NCBI GenBank assembly: GCA_002351795.1
Contig: DEHG01000021.1
Span: forward strand, 1 to 19,614
Direction of reading: 5' to 3'
Origin: Ruminococcaceae bacterium UBA2806
GTDB lineage: Bacteria; Bacillota; Clostridia; Oscillospirales; Acutalibacteraceae
Length of the DNA: 19,614 nucleotides
In this document: positions 1 through 7,302 of the stretch, in pieces
Numbering within the stretch: position 1 is the stretch's first letter
How the letters are laid out: every line of letters begins with the position of its first letter
Notes under the pieces: model-generated
The model's input: the letters and a program-made list of their open reading frames with translations, nothing else
What the model was told of the DNA's origin: nothing
The model's database searches: none
Made by a program: the position numbers and the translations under genes

Positions 1-1137
1 AGGTTTACAACAGGCATAATCTATGCCGATATAGATCTGCAAAAGCTTGAGCATGAACGCAGACGGGCTAATACCTTTACCATTTCGGATGAGTTTGAGG
101 CGGTGATCCCCTTTGACCTTGAGCCGGCAGATATCGAGCTTGAAAGATATATAAGCAAAACGCCGTTTGTTCCGACAAATAAAGCAAATCTTGACGAGCG
201 CTGCGAGGAGATACTTACAATTCAGGCATCGGGTCTTGCAAAGAGGATAGAGCATACAAATGTCAAAACCGTTGTGCTCGGACTTTCGGGAGGACTTGAT
301 TCAACTTTAGCGCTTATTGTTGCAGTCCATGCAATGGATATGCTCGGACGTGACAGGAAGGATATCATAGCAGTCACAATGCCATGCTTTGGCACAACGA
401 AAAGGACAAAAAGCAATGCCGAGGTGCTTGCCGAAAGCTACGGCGTAAGCTTTATGGATATAGATATCAGTAAGGCTGTAATGCAGCATTTTGAAGATAT
501 AGGGCAGTCACCGGATAATTTCGATGTTACCTATGAAAACGGTCAGGCAAGGGAACGCACACAGGTGCTTATGGATATCGCAAATAAAAACGGCGGATTT
601 GTTATCGGTACAGGCGATCTGTCGGAGCTTGCCCTCGGCTGGGCTACCTATAACGGAGATCATATGTCAATGTATGCCGTAAATGCGTCAATACCGAAAA
701 CACTTGTGCGTCATCTTACCGCTTTTGAAGCAGACCATAGTGAGGGCAGTTTAAGGGCGGCGCTGCTTGATATACTCGATACACCAGTAAGTCCGGAGCT
801 TCTGCCGCCGAAGGACGGGGAGATATCACAGAAAACGGAGGATCTTGTAGGGCCGTATGAGCTGCACGATTTCTTCCTGTATTATATGGTGCGTTTCGGC
901 TTTACGGCGGAAAAAATATTAAGACTTGCAAAAATAGCCTTTAAAGGCGAATATGACGATGAAACGATAAAGAAATGGCTTAAAACATTTATCCGGAGAT
1001 TTTTCTCTCAGCAGTTCAAGCGTTCCTGTCTGCCGGACGGTCCTAAGGTAGGTACCGTAACGCTTTCACCGAGGGGAGACTGGCGTATGCCGAGCGATGC
1101 TTGTCCTGATGTTTTTGGGTGGGAGGAATATAAATGA
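1..1137 (+). CDS. nadE: NAD+ synthetase, glutamine-dependent (3' part; 5' end outside window)
   Basis: This gene makes NAD+ from nicotinic acid adenine dinucleotide, ATP and an amide donor in the cytoplasm, the last step of NAD synthesis. The frame is already open at base 1 with no start, so the gene is cut by the window edge; the GTG at 103 is internal. The first ~35 codons (reading ADIDLQKLEHERRRANTF) match the end of the N-terminal nitrilase-type glutaminase domain of long, two-domain NadE proteins. The synthetase domain follows, with the ATP-pyrophosphatase loop SGGLDS at fragment residues 96-101, then GTGDLSELALGW and a C-terminal KVGTVTLSPRGDWRMPSD stretch typical of the family. About 378 residues are visible; clostridial two-domain forms have roughly 640. 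The stop codon overlaps the start of the next gene (ATGA), so the two are probably translationally coupled. I am very sure of the family. Confidence 0.96.
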   Translation, partial: RFTTGIIYADIDLQKLEHERRRANTFTISDEFEAVIPFDLEPADIELERYISKTPFVPTNKANLDERCEEILTIQASGLAKRIEHTNVKTVVLGLSGGLDSTLALIVAVHAMDMLGRDRKDIIAVTMPCFGTTKRTKSNAEVLAESYGVSFMDIDISKAVMQHFEDIGQSPDNFDVTYENGQARERTQVLMDIANKNGGFVIGTGDLSELALGWATYNGDHMSMYAVNASIPKTLVRHLTAFEADHSEGSLRAALLDILDTPVSPELLPPKDGEISQKTEDLVGPYELHDFFLYYMVRFGFTAEKILRLAKIAFKGEYDDETIKKWLKTFIRRFFSQQFKRSCLPDGPKVGTVTLSPRGDWRMPSDACPDVFGWEEYK

Positions 1138-1952
1138 TAGATCTTATAATGGTATTCAGAGATACGGCCAAGCTGTGTCATAACGATCCGAAGCTTATTG
1201 AATCAGTAAAAAATACTATAAAAAGGCAGTACACTCTTACACAGCAGGATGATATAAAGACAGGCGCAAAAAGATATAATACGCCTTTTGAAATTGAAGT
1301 TTCGGGAAAGAGGACATTTGAAGCGGCAAAGGCTTATCCCGGGAAAAAAGTATGCGTACTGAATTTCGCATCTGCGACCCATGTCGGCGGCGGAGTGGTG
1401 AACGGTGCATCGGCACAGGAAGAATGTTTATGCAGATGCAGTACGCTGTATTTTGCATTGCTTGAAGAAGAGGATAATTTTCATGCAAAGCACAGGGAAA
1501 TGCTGTGGAAAAAACGTATGAATTCAACCTATAATGATGACTGTATATATTCTCCCGATGTAACGGTATTCAAGTCTGACGTTAAGCATCCGAAGCTTTT
1601 GCCCGGTGATGAATGGTATAATGTGGATGTGATAACCTGTGCTGCACCTAATCTGAACAGATTTTACGGCAGTTCATCGGTTTCTGATGCAAAAATAAGG
1701 GAGCTGCATTTATCGAGGGCAAGACGGATACTGGAGCTTGCGAAAAGTGAGGGCGAGGAAGTTCTGATACTGGGCGCATTTGGCTGCGGAGCATTCTTAA
1801 ATCCGCCTGAGATAGTTGCGAGTGCATGGAAGCAGGTTCTGGAGGATTTCAGATATGATTTCGAGAAGGTGGAATTTGCCGTTATGAGCGACCCTGACGA
1901 TCCTACGGAAAATTATCTGACATTCAAAAAAGTATTTGCTGATATGCGGTAG
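1134..1952 (+). CDS. Bacterial-type poly(ADP-ribose) glycohydrolase / macrodomain protein (TIGR02452-like)
   Basis: A 272-residue protein resembling the microbial PARG group, which removes ADP-ribose from modified macromolecules. The decisive motif is the PARG catalytic loop: GGG at residues 85-87, seven residues, then QEE at 95-97 (pattern GGG-X6-8-QEE), where the second Glu is catalytic in characterised bacterial enzymes. Further family-like segments are KVCVLNFASATH just before the loop and EVLILGAFGCGAFLNPP near residues 205-225, which would form the phosphate-binding part of the macrodomain. The start at 1134 is supported by GGGAGG at 1121-1126, about 7 nt upstream; a second Met at residue 6 is less well placed. 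Its ATG overlaps the nadE stop, which suggests coupled translation with an NAD-synthesis enzyme. No export signal is visible, so it is probably cytoplasmic. The physiological substrate is unknown. Confidence 0.88.
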   Translation: MIDLIMVFRDTAKLCHNDPKLIESVKNTIKRQYTLTQQDDIKTGAKRYNTPFEIEVSGKRTFEAAKAYPGKKVCVLNFASATHVGGGVVNGASAQEECLCRCSTLYFALLEEEDNFHAKHREMLWKKRMNSTYNDDCIYSPDVTVFKSDVKHPKLLPGDEWYNVDVITCAAPNLNRFYGSSSVSDAKIRELHLSRARRILELAKSEGEEVLILGAFGCGAFLNPPEIVASAWKQVLEDFRYDFEKVEFAVMSDPDDPTENYLTFKKVFADMR

Positions 1953-1987
1953 GTTTAAGTTATCTGCACCGGCGTGGAAATATTGTA

Positions 1988-2016
1988 TTGTATTTTATGT
2001 TTTTTTGGTGTATAAT
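1988..2016 (+). promoter_or_regulatory. Sigma-A promoter of the aldolase-murE-murF operon
   Basis: TTGTAT at 1988-1993, a 17-nt spacer, then a perfect TATAAT at 2011-2016, preceded directly by TG. The expected start of transcription is near 2023, about 29 nt ahead of the aldolase ATG. It fills the only sizeable gap between the glycohydrolase gene and the aldolase gene, which separates the two transcription units. This is a motif match only. Confidence 0.75.
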
Positions 2017-2051
2017 GATGTATATTATTTAAAGAAAAAGGGGACATATAA

Positions 2052-3032
2052 ATGTTAAAAAAAGGTGAGCTTGTATCCTTCCGTCCTGATATAAAGGTCG
2101 TTGACTGTACGCTCAGGGACGGCGGACTTGTAAATAATTTCGGGTTTACGGATGATTTTGTAAAAGCACTCTATAAGACGAATATAAAAGCAGGCGTTGA
2201 CTATATGGAATTCGGCTATAAGGCCGACAGGGAAATGTTTGACGAAAGCAAATTCGGAAAGTGGAAATTCTGCAGCGATCAGGATATCATTGACATTGTA
2301 GGAGATAATGATACAGAGCTTAAAATTTCCGTAATGGCTGATGTCGGCAGAACGGATTTCAGACGTGATATCTGCGATAAGGCAAACAGCCCTATTGATA
2401 TGATAAGAGTGGCAACATATCTTCATACTATCCCGTCTGCACTTGAGATCGTCGAATACTGTAAGAACAAGGGCTATGAAACAACTATCAATATTATGGC
2501 GGTATCAAAGGCAAATGACAGCGACCTCGGAGACGCTCTGGAGCTTATCGGAAGAAGCTGCGTTGATACTATTTACATAGTTGACAGCTACGGTTCTCTT
2601 TATCCTGAACAGATGAGAAGACTTGCAAATAAATATATTGAATGCGGCGAAAAATACGGAAAGAGTATCGGCATACATGCCCATAATAATCAGCAGCTTG
2701 CATTTGCAAATACTATCGAAACTCTTACAATGGGCGTAAGCTACCTTGACTCTACCGTAAGCAGCATGGGACGAGGCGCAGGAAACTGCCCGACTGAGCT
2801 GCTTTTAGGCTTCCTTAAAAACCCGAAATATCATATCACACCTGTTCTTAAATTCATAGAGCAGCATATTAATAAATTGAAGAAGGAAGGCGTTGTATGG
2901 GGCTATGATATCCCGTATCTGCTCACAGGACGTCTGAACCAGCATCCCCGTGACGCTATACGGTTCACAGCCGATAATCGTGAGGATTATGCAGCATTCT
3001 ATCAGTATCTGTATGATAAGGATTCTTTCTGA
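2052..3032 (+). CDS. DRE-TIM metallolyase, 4-hydroxy-2-oxovalerate aldolase-like
   Basis: A 326-residue cytoplasmic TIM-barrel aldolase of the HMG-CoA lyase/DmpG superfamily. The N-terminal signature DCTLRDGG (residues 18-25) supplies the superfamily's conserved metal-ligand Asp and catalytic Arg. HAHNN at 209-213 gives the two His metal ligands, and SSMGRGAGNCPTE just after matches the GAGNxPxE region of 4-hydroxy-2-oxovalerate aldolases. The start at 2052 follows an AAGGGGA ribosome site. No acylating acetaldehyde dehydrogenase, the usual partner of DmpG in aromatic degradation, lies in the window. Instead the gene begins a transcript that continues into murE only 36 nt downstream of its stop, then murF. 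The real substrate is therefore uncertain: it may be a 4-hydroxy-2-oxo acid, or the protein may make or break a C-C bond in a cell-wall or sugar-acid precursor. The superfamily is sure; the reaction is not. Confidence 0.85.
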   Translation: MLKKGELVSFRPDIKVVDCTLRDGGLVNNFGFTDDFVKALYKTNIKAGVDYMEFGYKADREMFDESKFGKWKFCSDQDIIDIVGDNDTELKISVMADVGRTDFRRDICDKANSPIDMIRVATYLHTIPSALEIVEYCKNKGYETTINIMAVSKANDSDLGDALELIGRSCVDTIYIVDSYGSLYPEQMRRLANKYIECGEKYGKSIGIHAHNNQQLAFANTIETLTMGVSYLDSTVSSMGRGAGNCPTELLLGFLKNPKYHITPVLKFIEQHINKLKKEGVVWGYDIPYLLTGRLNQHPRDAIRFTADNREDYAAFYQYLYDKDSF

Positions 3033-3068
3033 TAATACAGATCCGTGCCAATAAAAGGAGTAACCAAC

Positions 3069-4532
3069 TTGAAACTCGAACAGCTTCTTAAACGAATTAA
3101 TTATAAAGTCCTTTCGGGAAATACCGATGCTGAGATATCGGATGTTATATATGATTCCCGCAAGGTAATAAAGGGATGTGCATTTGTCTGTCTTGTCGGC
3201 TCTGCCGTTGACGGGCATAAATTTGCACAGCAGGCAGCCGATAACGGCGCTGCCGCAATTATCGTAAGCCGTGACGATATAGAAATAAACGGCGCTTCGG
3301 TTATACTGACTGATGATACAAGAAAGGCGCTTGCCTTCATGTCCGCAGAATATTTCGGCAACCCCGCCGAAACTCTTAAAACCATAGGTATTACGGGAAC
3401 AAAGGGAAAGACGACAACTGCCAGTATGGTTCGCTCCATTCTTGAAAAGGGCGGGATAAAGACAGGTATTATCGGTACTCTCGGCATCCTTTACGGAGAT
3501 AAGATCATAAAGACAGCCAATACCACGCCCGAATCCTATGAGATACAGAAGGCTATGAGGGAAATGATAGACGATGGCTGCAAATGCTGCGTTATGGAGG
3601 CATCCTCCCTTGGCATAAAATGGCACCGTACAGACGGATTTATATTCGATTACGGTGTATTCACGAATTTTTCCCATGACCATATTGGCGGAGTGGAGCA
3701 TCCCACAATGGAGGATTATCTTGAATGTAAATCCCGCCTTTTCAGACAGTGTACAACAGGCATTATCAATATTGATGATCCTATGGCTGAAAGAATGGTG
3801 GAGAACCATACCTGCCGCACTGTTGAGACATATGGCTGCGATGAAAAGGCACAACTGAGGGCAAGCGGAGCAAAGCTGCTGTCAAAGCCGGGTTATCTTG
3901 GAGTTCATTTTGACATAAGCGGAGTATTTGAAATGGCGGCTGATGTTGCAATACCGGGAATGTTTACCGTACACAATGCGCTTGCAGCTGTTGCGGTTTG
4001 CAGACATTTTGATATATCAGAGCAGGCTGTATATGACGGACTTAATGAAGTAAAGGTAAAGGGCAGAGTCGAGGCGGTAAAGGTCCCCGGCAATTTCACA
4101 TTGCTGATTGATTATGCCCACAATGCAGTAAGCATGGAAAATATCCTGACTACTCTGCGTGAATATAAGCCGAACAGACTTGTTACGCTTTTCGGTGCAG
4201 GAGGGAACCGTCCCCGTGACAGACGCTTTGAAATGGGCGAGATATCGGGAAGGTATTCCGATCTTTCAGTCATTACTGAGGACAATTCACGCTTTGAGGA
4301 TGTCAACGATATTATTGCCGATATAAAGACAGGCATAGAAAAAACTGACGGAAAGTATGTCACTATCCCGGACAGGACAGAAGCTATACGCTATTGCATA
4401 GAAAATGCACAGGACGGTGATATTGTTGTCCTTGCCGGAAAGGGTCATGAGGATTATCAGGATAAGAACGGCAAAAAGACGCATTATGACGAACGTGAAG
4501 TAATAGCGGATATATTGAATGGCAGGAAGTAA
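3069..4532 (+). CDS. murE: UDP-N-acetylmuramoyl-tripeptide synthetase (MurE, clostridial type)
   Basis: Mur ligase that adds the third amino acid to UDP-MurNAc-L-Ala-D-Glu in the cytoplasm. I place the start at TTG 3069, giving 487 residues: AAAAGGAG at 3053-3060 lies 8 nt before it, and the protein then begins MKLEQLLKRINYKVLSG as MurE proteins do. The longer reading from GTG 3045 has no ribosome site. The N-terminal UDP-binding domain has YDSRKV. The ATP loop GTKGKTTT is at 110-117, TTPES follows, and VFTNFSHDH comes before YLECKSRLF, whose K221 is the likely carbamylated Lys. The C-terminal domain has LVTLFGAGGNRPRDRR. The residue-specificity motif reads DNSR (405-408) rather than the DNPR of meso-diaminopimelate enzymes, and the usual SSHA/G reads SSLG. 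Diaminopimelate remains the likeliest substrate because the Arg is kept. Confidence 0.93.
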   Translation: MKLEQLLKRINYKVLSGNTDAEISDVIYDSRKVIKGCAFVCLVGSAVDGHKFAQQAADNGAAAIIVSRDDIEINGASVILTDDTRKALAFMSAEYFGNPAETLKTIGITGTKGKTTTASMVRSILEKGGIKTGIIGTLGILYGDKIIKTANTTPESYEIQKAMREMIDDGCKCCVMEASSLGIKWHRTDGFIFDYGVFTNFSHDHIGGVEHPTMEDYLECKSRLFRQCTTGIINIDDPMAERMVENHTCRTVETYGCDEKAQLRASGAKLLSKPGYLGVHFDISGVFEMAADVAIPGMFTVHNALAAVAVCRHFDISEQAVYDGLNEVKVKGRVEAVKVPGNFTLLIDYAHNAVSMENILTTLREYKPNRLVTLFGAGGNRPRDRRFEMGEISGRYSDLSVITEDNSRFEDVNDIIADIKTGIEKTDGKYVTIPDRTEAIRYCIENAQDGDIVVLAGKGHEDYQDKNGKKTHYDEREVIADILNGRK

Positions 4533-4549
4533 CAGCGGTCAGGATCATC

Positions 4550-4583
4550 GGAAAGACTGATTCTTATATGAGTCGGTCTTTCC
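4550..4583 (+). other. Hairpin between murE and murF without a U-tract
   Basis: A 14-bp stem with arms 4550-4563 and 4570-4583, starting GGAAAGAC and closing GTCTTTCC, with two G-U pairs and the loop TTATAT. No run of T follows, so it is not a standard terminator. It may instead modulate murF expression or protect the murE 3' end. murF still has a weak ribosome site of its own (AAAGG, CAGG) further on. Confidence 0.5.
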
Positions 4584-4613
4584 GTAACATTATATAAAGG
4601 CAGGTTTTTTTAA

Positions 4614-6005
4614 ATGCAGAAAATGACAGTTGAAGAAATAACAAGTGTTGTAGGCGGACAGCTTTTATGCGGCGACCCGCAGACGGTTATAACCAATGTT
4701 CAGTATGACAGCCGTGAGGTCGGGGAAGGCTCGCTTTTTGTTCCGATAAAGGGCGAAAAGGTAGACGCACATAAGTTCATACCCCAGTGCATGGAAAAAG
4801 GCGCTGCGACCTTTACAGAATATGATGCGCCCGAGGGCGCTGGGAAGCCTTATATAAAGGTCGGGGATACCCGTCTGGCGCTGCAGAAATTAGCGGCAGG
4901 CTACAGGTCAGGATTTCCTGCATTAAAGCTTGCAGGCGTAACGGGAAGTGTCGGCAAGACAAGCACAAAGGAAATGATCGCAGCTGCGCTTTCAGGCGGT
5001 CTTGTCGTTATGAAAACAAGCGGCAATAAAAACAGTCAGATAGGTATGCCGATGACAATGTTTGATATTGCGCCTGAGCATCAGGCAGCCGTAATAGAGA
5101 TGGGAATGTCCGAGTTCGGAGAAATGGACAGGCTTTGCGATGTATCCCGTCCGAATATTGCGGTAATGACAAATATCGGAAATGCACATATCGAAAATCT
5201 CAAGACCCGTGAAAACATCCGCAGTGAAAAGCTTAAAATAACAAAGCATTTTGACAATGAAGGCATTTTATTCCTTAACGGAGATGATGAGCTTCTCAGG
5301 GAGCTTTACGGCAGACAGCCCTTCCGAACAGTCAGCTTCGGCATAAAAGACAACAACGATTATTATGCAAAGGATATTGATACAGAAGGTTTCAGCACTG
5401 AGTTTACCTGTGTAAGCAGGGACGGGGAAAGACGGTTCGTTATCCCGGCGCTCGGTGTACACAGCGTATGCAATGCCCTTGTTGCAATAGCTGTTGCAAG
5501 ATTTTTGGGTCTTGACGATGATAAGATACAGATCGGACTCAGAACATATAAAAATGCGCCGATGAGACAGCAGATACATTCACTTACCTGCGGCGATATG
5601 GATATCACATTGATAGATGACAGCTATAATGCAAGCCCCGAGGCCACAAAGGTATCGCTTGATGTACTTAAAAGCATAGGCAAGGGAAAGACTGTCGCTG
5701 TGCTTGCTGATATGCTGGAGCTTGGGGAGCAGTCTGCAAAGCTTCATTACGGTGTAGGAGAGCATCTTGCAAAGATAGGTGTTGACTGCCTTATTGCGAC
5801 AGGTGAGCTTTCAAGGAATACCGCAAAAGGCGCACAGGAAAACGGTTGTCCCGATGTCACTACAGCAGACAGCAACGAACAGGCGTTTGAGATACTGGAA
5901 GCAAAGCTTTCCGATGCCTGCACAGTACTTGTAAAGGGTTCACGAGGTATGCATACAGATGAGATATGCTCAAAGCTCATTGCCCAAAGCAGTTCCAGAT
6001 CGTGA
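4614..6005 (+). CDS. murF: UDP-N-acetylmuramoyl-tripeptide--D-alanyl-D-alanine ligase (MurF)
   Basis: Adds D-Ala-D-Ala to the UDP-MurNAc-tripeptide, completing the cytoplasmic pentapeptide precursor; it therefore uses the product of the MurE encoded just upstream. The protein has 463 residues, normal for the family. The N-terminal domain contains NVQYDSREVGEGSLFVPIKG. The ATP loop GVTGSVGKTST ends with G111-T118, followed by NKNSQIGMPMT, EMGMSEFGEM and NIGNAHIE in the central domain. DDSYNASPEA and a C-terminal KGSRGMHTDEI close the ligase fold. The gene follows murE after 81 nt containing a hairpin, in the same direction and with no separate promoter that I can see, so cotranscription from the promoter near 2000 is likely. 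The end of the operon is the strong terminator at 6196-6247. Nothing is missing or unusual in the motifs. Confidence 0.96.
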   Translation: MQKMTVEEITSVVGGQLLCGDPQTVITNVQYDSREVGEGSLFVPIKGEKVDAHKFIPQCMEKGAATFTEYDAPEGAGKPYIKVGDTRLALQKLAAGYRSGFPALKLAGVTGSVGKTSTKEMIAAALSGGLVVMKTSGNKNSQIGMPMTMFDIAPEHQAAVIEMGMSEFGEMDRLCDVSRPNIAVMTNIGNAHIENLKTRENIRSEKLKITKHFDNEGILFLNGDDELLRELYGRQPFRTVSFGIKDNNDYYAKDIDTEGFSTEFTCVSRDGERRFVIPALGVHSVCNALVAIAVARFLGLDDDKIQIGLRTYKNAPMRQQIHSLTCGDMDITLIDDSYNASPEATKVSLDVLKSIGKGKTVAVLADMLELGEQSAKLHYGVGEHLAKIGVDCLIATGELSRNTAKGAQENGCPDVTTADSNEQAFEILEAKLSDACTVLVKGSRGMHTDEICSKLIAQSSSRS

Positions 6006-6048
6006 GAGACAAAAATTTCAGAGTTCTTGTTTCGTTTTACGTTATACC

Positions 6049-6179
6049 TGGATCCGTGAAGCTTGATTTGTATTAGCATCCCCTGATAATTCCTTGCTGC
6101 CTTGCAGCAGCAGTCAACCTTAATGATACCCGCAGCCTCCCCAAAGGCTGGCGAAACTATGTTGTTTTGAAGTTTAACT
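6049..6179 (+). ncRNA. Possible structured RNA in the murF 3' region (weak)
   Basis: A 190-nt stretch without a coding frame between the murF stop and the terminator. It contains a hairpin TGCTG-loop-CAGCA (6095-6109), a helix GTATTA/TGATAC (6070-6075 with 6124-6129, one G-U pair) that encloses it, and a second hairpin CAGCCT/AGGCTG (6133-6138 with 6145-6150) holding a CCCC loop. A transcript ending at the terminator would be about 200 nt, the size of 6S RNA, but I cannot match a 6S consensus by eye. I see no good promoter, so it may simply be structured 3' UTR of murF. Confidence 0.3.
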
Positions 6180-6195
6180 TATTCATGTTAAAAAT

Positions 6196-6247
6196 AAGAA
6201 GTAACCGCCTTCTTTGTAAGAGACAGACGGTTACTTCTTTTTTATTT
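6196..6247. terminator. Strong bidirectional intrinsic terminator
   Basis: A perfect 12-bp stem, AAGAAGTAACCG (6196-6207) with CGGTTACTTCTT (6228-6239), has a 20-nt loop and continues into TTTTTTTATTT on the plus strand. On the minus strand the same stem is followed by TTCTTATTTTT. It lies between the converging murF and yihY-type genes and can stop both transcripts. Confidence 0.9.
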
Positions 6248-6282
6248 CAGAAACAATAGGTTCAGCGGCCGTTATGACAGGT

Positions 6283-7200
6283 TCATTTAAGCCTGGAGCC
6301 TTTTTCCCTGATGTTGTGAACTTTTTCGAGCAGACTCTGATATTTGGGACTGATAAGAATTCTTCTGATATTGCTGTGATAGACGAAATTAAGCTCTGCG
6401 CCAAGCATAAGGAAAAGTATGCAAAGGTACAGCCATACAAGTATCACGGCGAGTCTTGTAAGACCTCCGTAGATCGAAAAGCCGTTGAAATTATCTACAT
6501 ATACGGATATGCCCACAGACAGCGCAAACCATGCAGTTGAGCTGAGAACAGCCCCCGGCAGACATGAAAGGAAACCGAAATCCCTTCGTACCTCTTTGTC
6601 AAGATTCGGGACCTTATGATACATGACCGTAAAGATAAGTATAAGATAAATATATACGAGAAAATAACGCAGGTTGAACATTATCTCAATGATCTGCGGA
6701 AGCTCTTTTATCTGAGGTGTAAGCAGAGTACTGAGAGTCGAGCCGAGAACAAATATCATAAGCGTGGCAATGATTATTATAATAAGAATGACTGTAACAA
6801 ATATTGCACGCAGACGCTGAAAAAGCCAGTTTCTGTTTTCATGAGTTCCGTGTATACGGTTAAGCCCGTTGATAATGGCATGTATTCCCTGAGCAGCCGA
6901 CCATAATGTAATAACAAGCGTTATGATCGAAATGCTTGATGTATCGTAATTGAAATTTCCGAGAAATTCGGATACATACGAGGACGCCATTTTGTTAAGC
7001 ACAAGACCTAAAAATTCTTCAAGCGTTTCAACAGGTATACGAAAGCTCTGAAGGACTGACAGACCGAACATCGTAAGGGGGACAACTGCTAAAATAAAGA
7101 AAAATGCGCTTTGTCCCGCTATTGCGAAGAGATTGTCGTTTGTTGCTTTAATAACAAACGGGTCAACAAGTTTTTTGAATCTGAGTATTATTTTTATCAT
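6283..7200 (-). CDS. YihY/BrkB family inner membrane protein
   Basis: A 305-residue polytopic membrane protein of the YihY/virulence factor BrkB family, formerly misnamed ribonuclease BN. The family hallmark near the start is seen as FAIAGQSAFFFILAVVPL (about residues 25-42), followed by around six hydrophobic segments. Clear ones lie near 90-110 (SIITLVITLWSAAQG), 130-155 (VTVILIIIIIATLMIFVL), 175-195 and 215-275, where YGGLTRLAVILVWLYLCILF and GAELN are also typical. The molecular function of the family is not established. The start is supported by an AGAGGGGGG tract about 10 nt upstream. It lies 102 nt downstream of the ABC transporter ATPase gene on the same strand, so it may be read through from that operon; no clear promoter of its own is visible. 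It ends just before the bidirectional terminator. Confidence 0.88.
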   Translation of the reverse strand: MIKIILRFKKLVDPFVIKATNDNLFAIAGQSAFFFILAVVPLTMFGLSVLQSFRIPVETLEEFLGLVLNKMASSYVSEFLGNFNYDTSSISIITLVITLWSAAQGIHAIINGLNRIHGTHENRNWLFQRLRAIFVTVILIIIIIATLMIFVLGSTLSTLLTPQIKELPQIIEIMFNLRYFLVYIYLILIFTVMYHKVPNLDKEVRRDFGFLSCLPGAVLSSTAWFALSVGISVYVDNFNGFSIYGGLTRLAVILVWLYLCILFLMLGAELNFVYHSNIRRILISPKYQSLLEKVHNIREKGSRLK

Positions 7201-7239
7201 TTCAGCACCGCCCCCCTCTTAGATCTTTATTATGGCATT

Positions 7240-7265
7240 CTTTGAAAAGCAAACTTTTCCGAAAG
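7240..7265 (-). other. Hairpin between the transporter ATPase and YihY-type genes
   Basis: Arms CTTT-GAAAAG and CTTTTC-CG-AAAG form a 10-bp stem with a 2-nt bulge and a 4-nt loop. On the minus strand no T-run follows, so termination would be inefficient. It may allow partial read-through from the amino acid transporter operon. Confidence 0.35.
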
Positions 7266-7302
7266 CCCTTATGTGATCCTGAACAGGTCCCGGTTCAAGC
7301 GC

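Noticed and set aside
2805..3854. Long open frame of 349 codons on the minus strand across the aldolase and murE
   Set aside because: It overlaps two well-supported genes on the opposite strand, has no ribosome site and reads as Cys/Ile/Ser-rich sequence without family motifs.
6006..6195. T-box or known riboswitch
   Set aside because: No T-box GGTGG/ACCGCG element and no recognisable riboswitch core; it also lies after murF and before a terminator rather than ahead of a same-strand gene.
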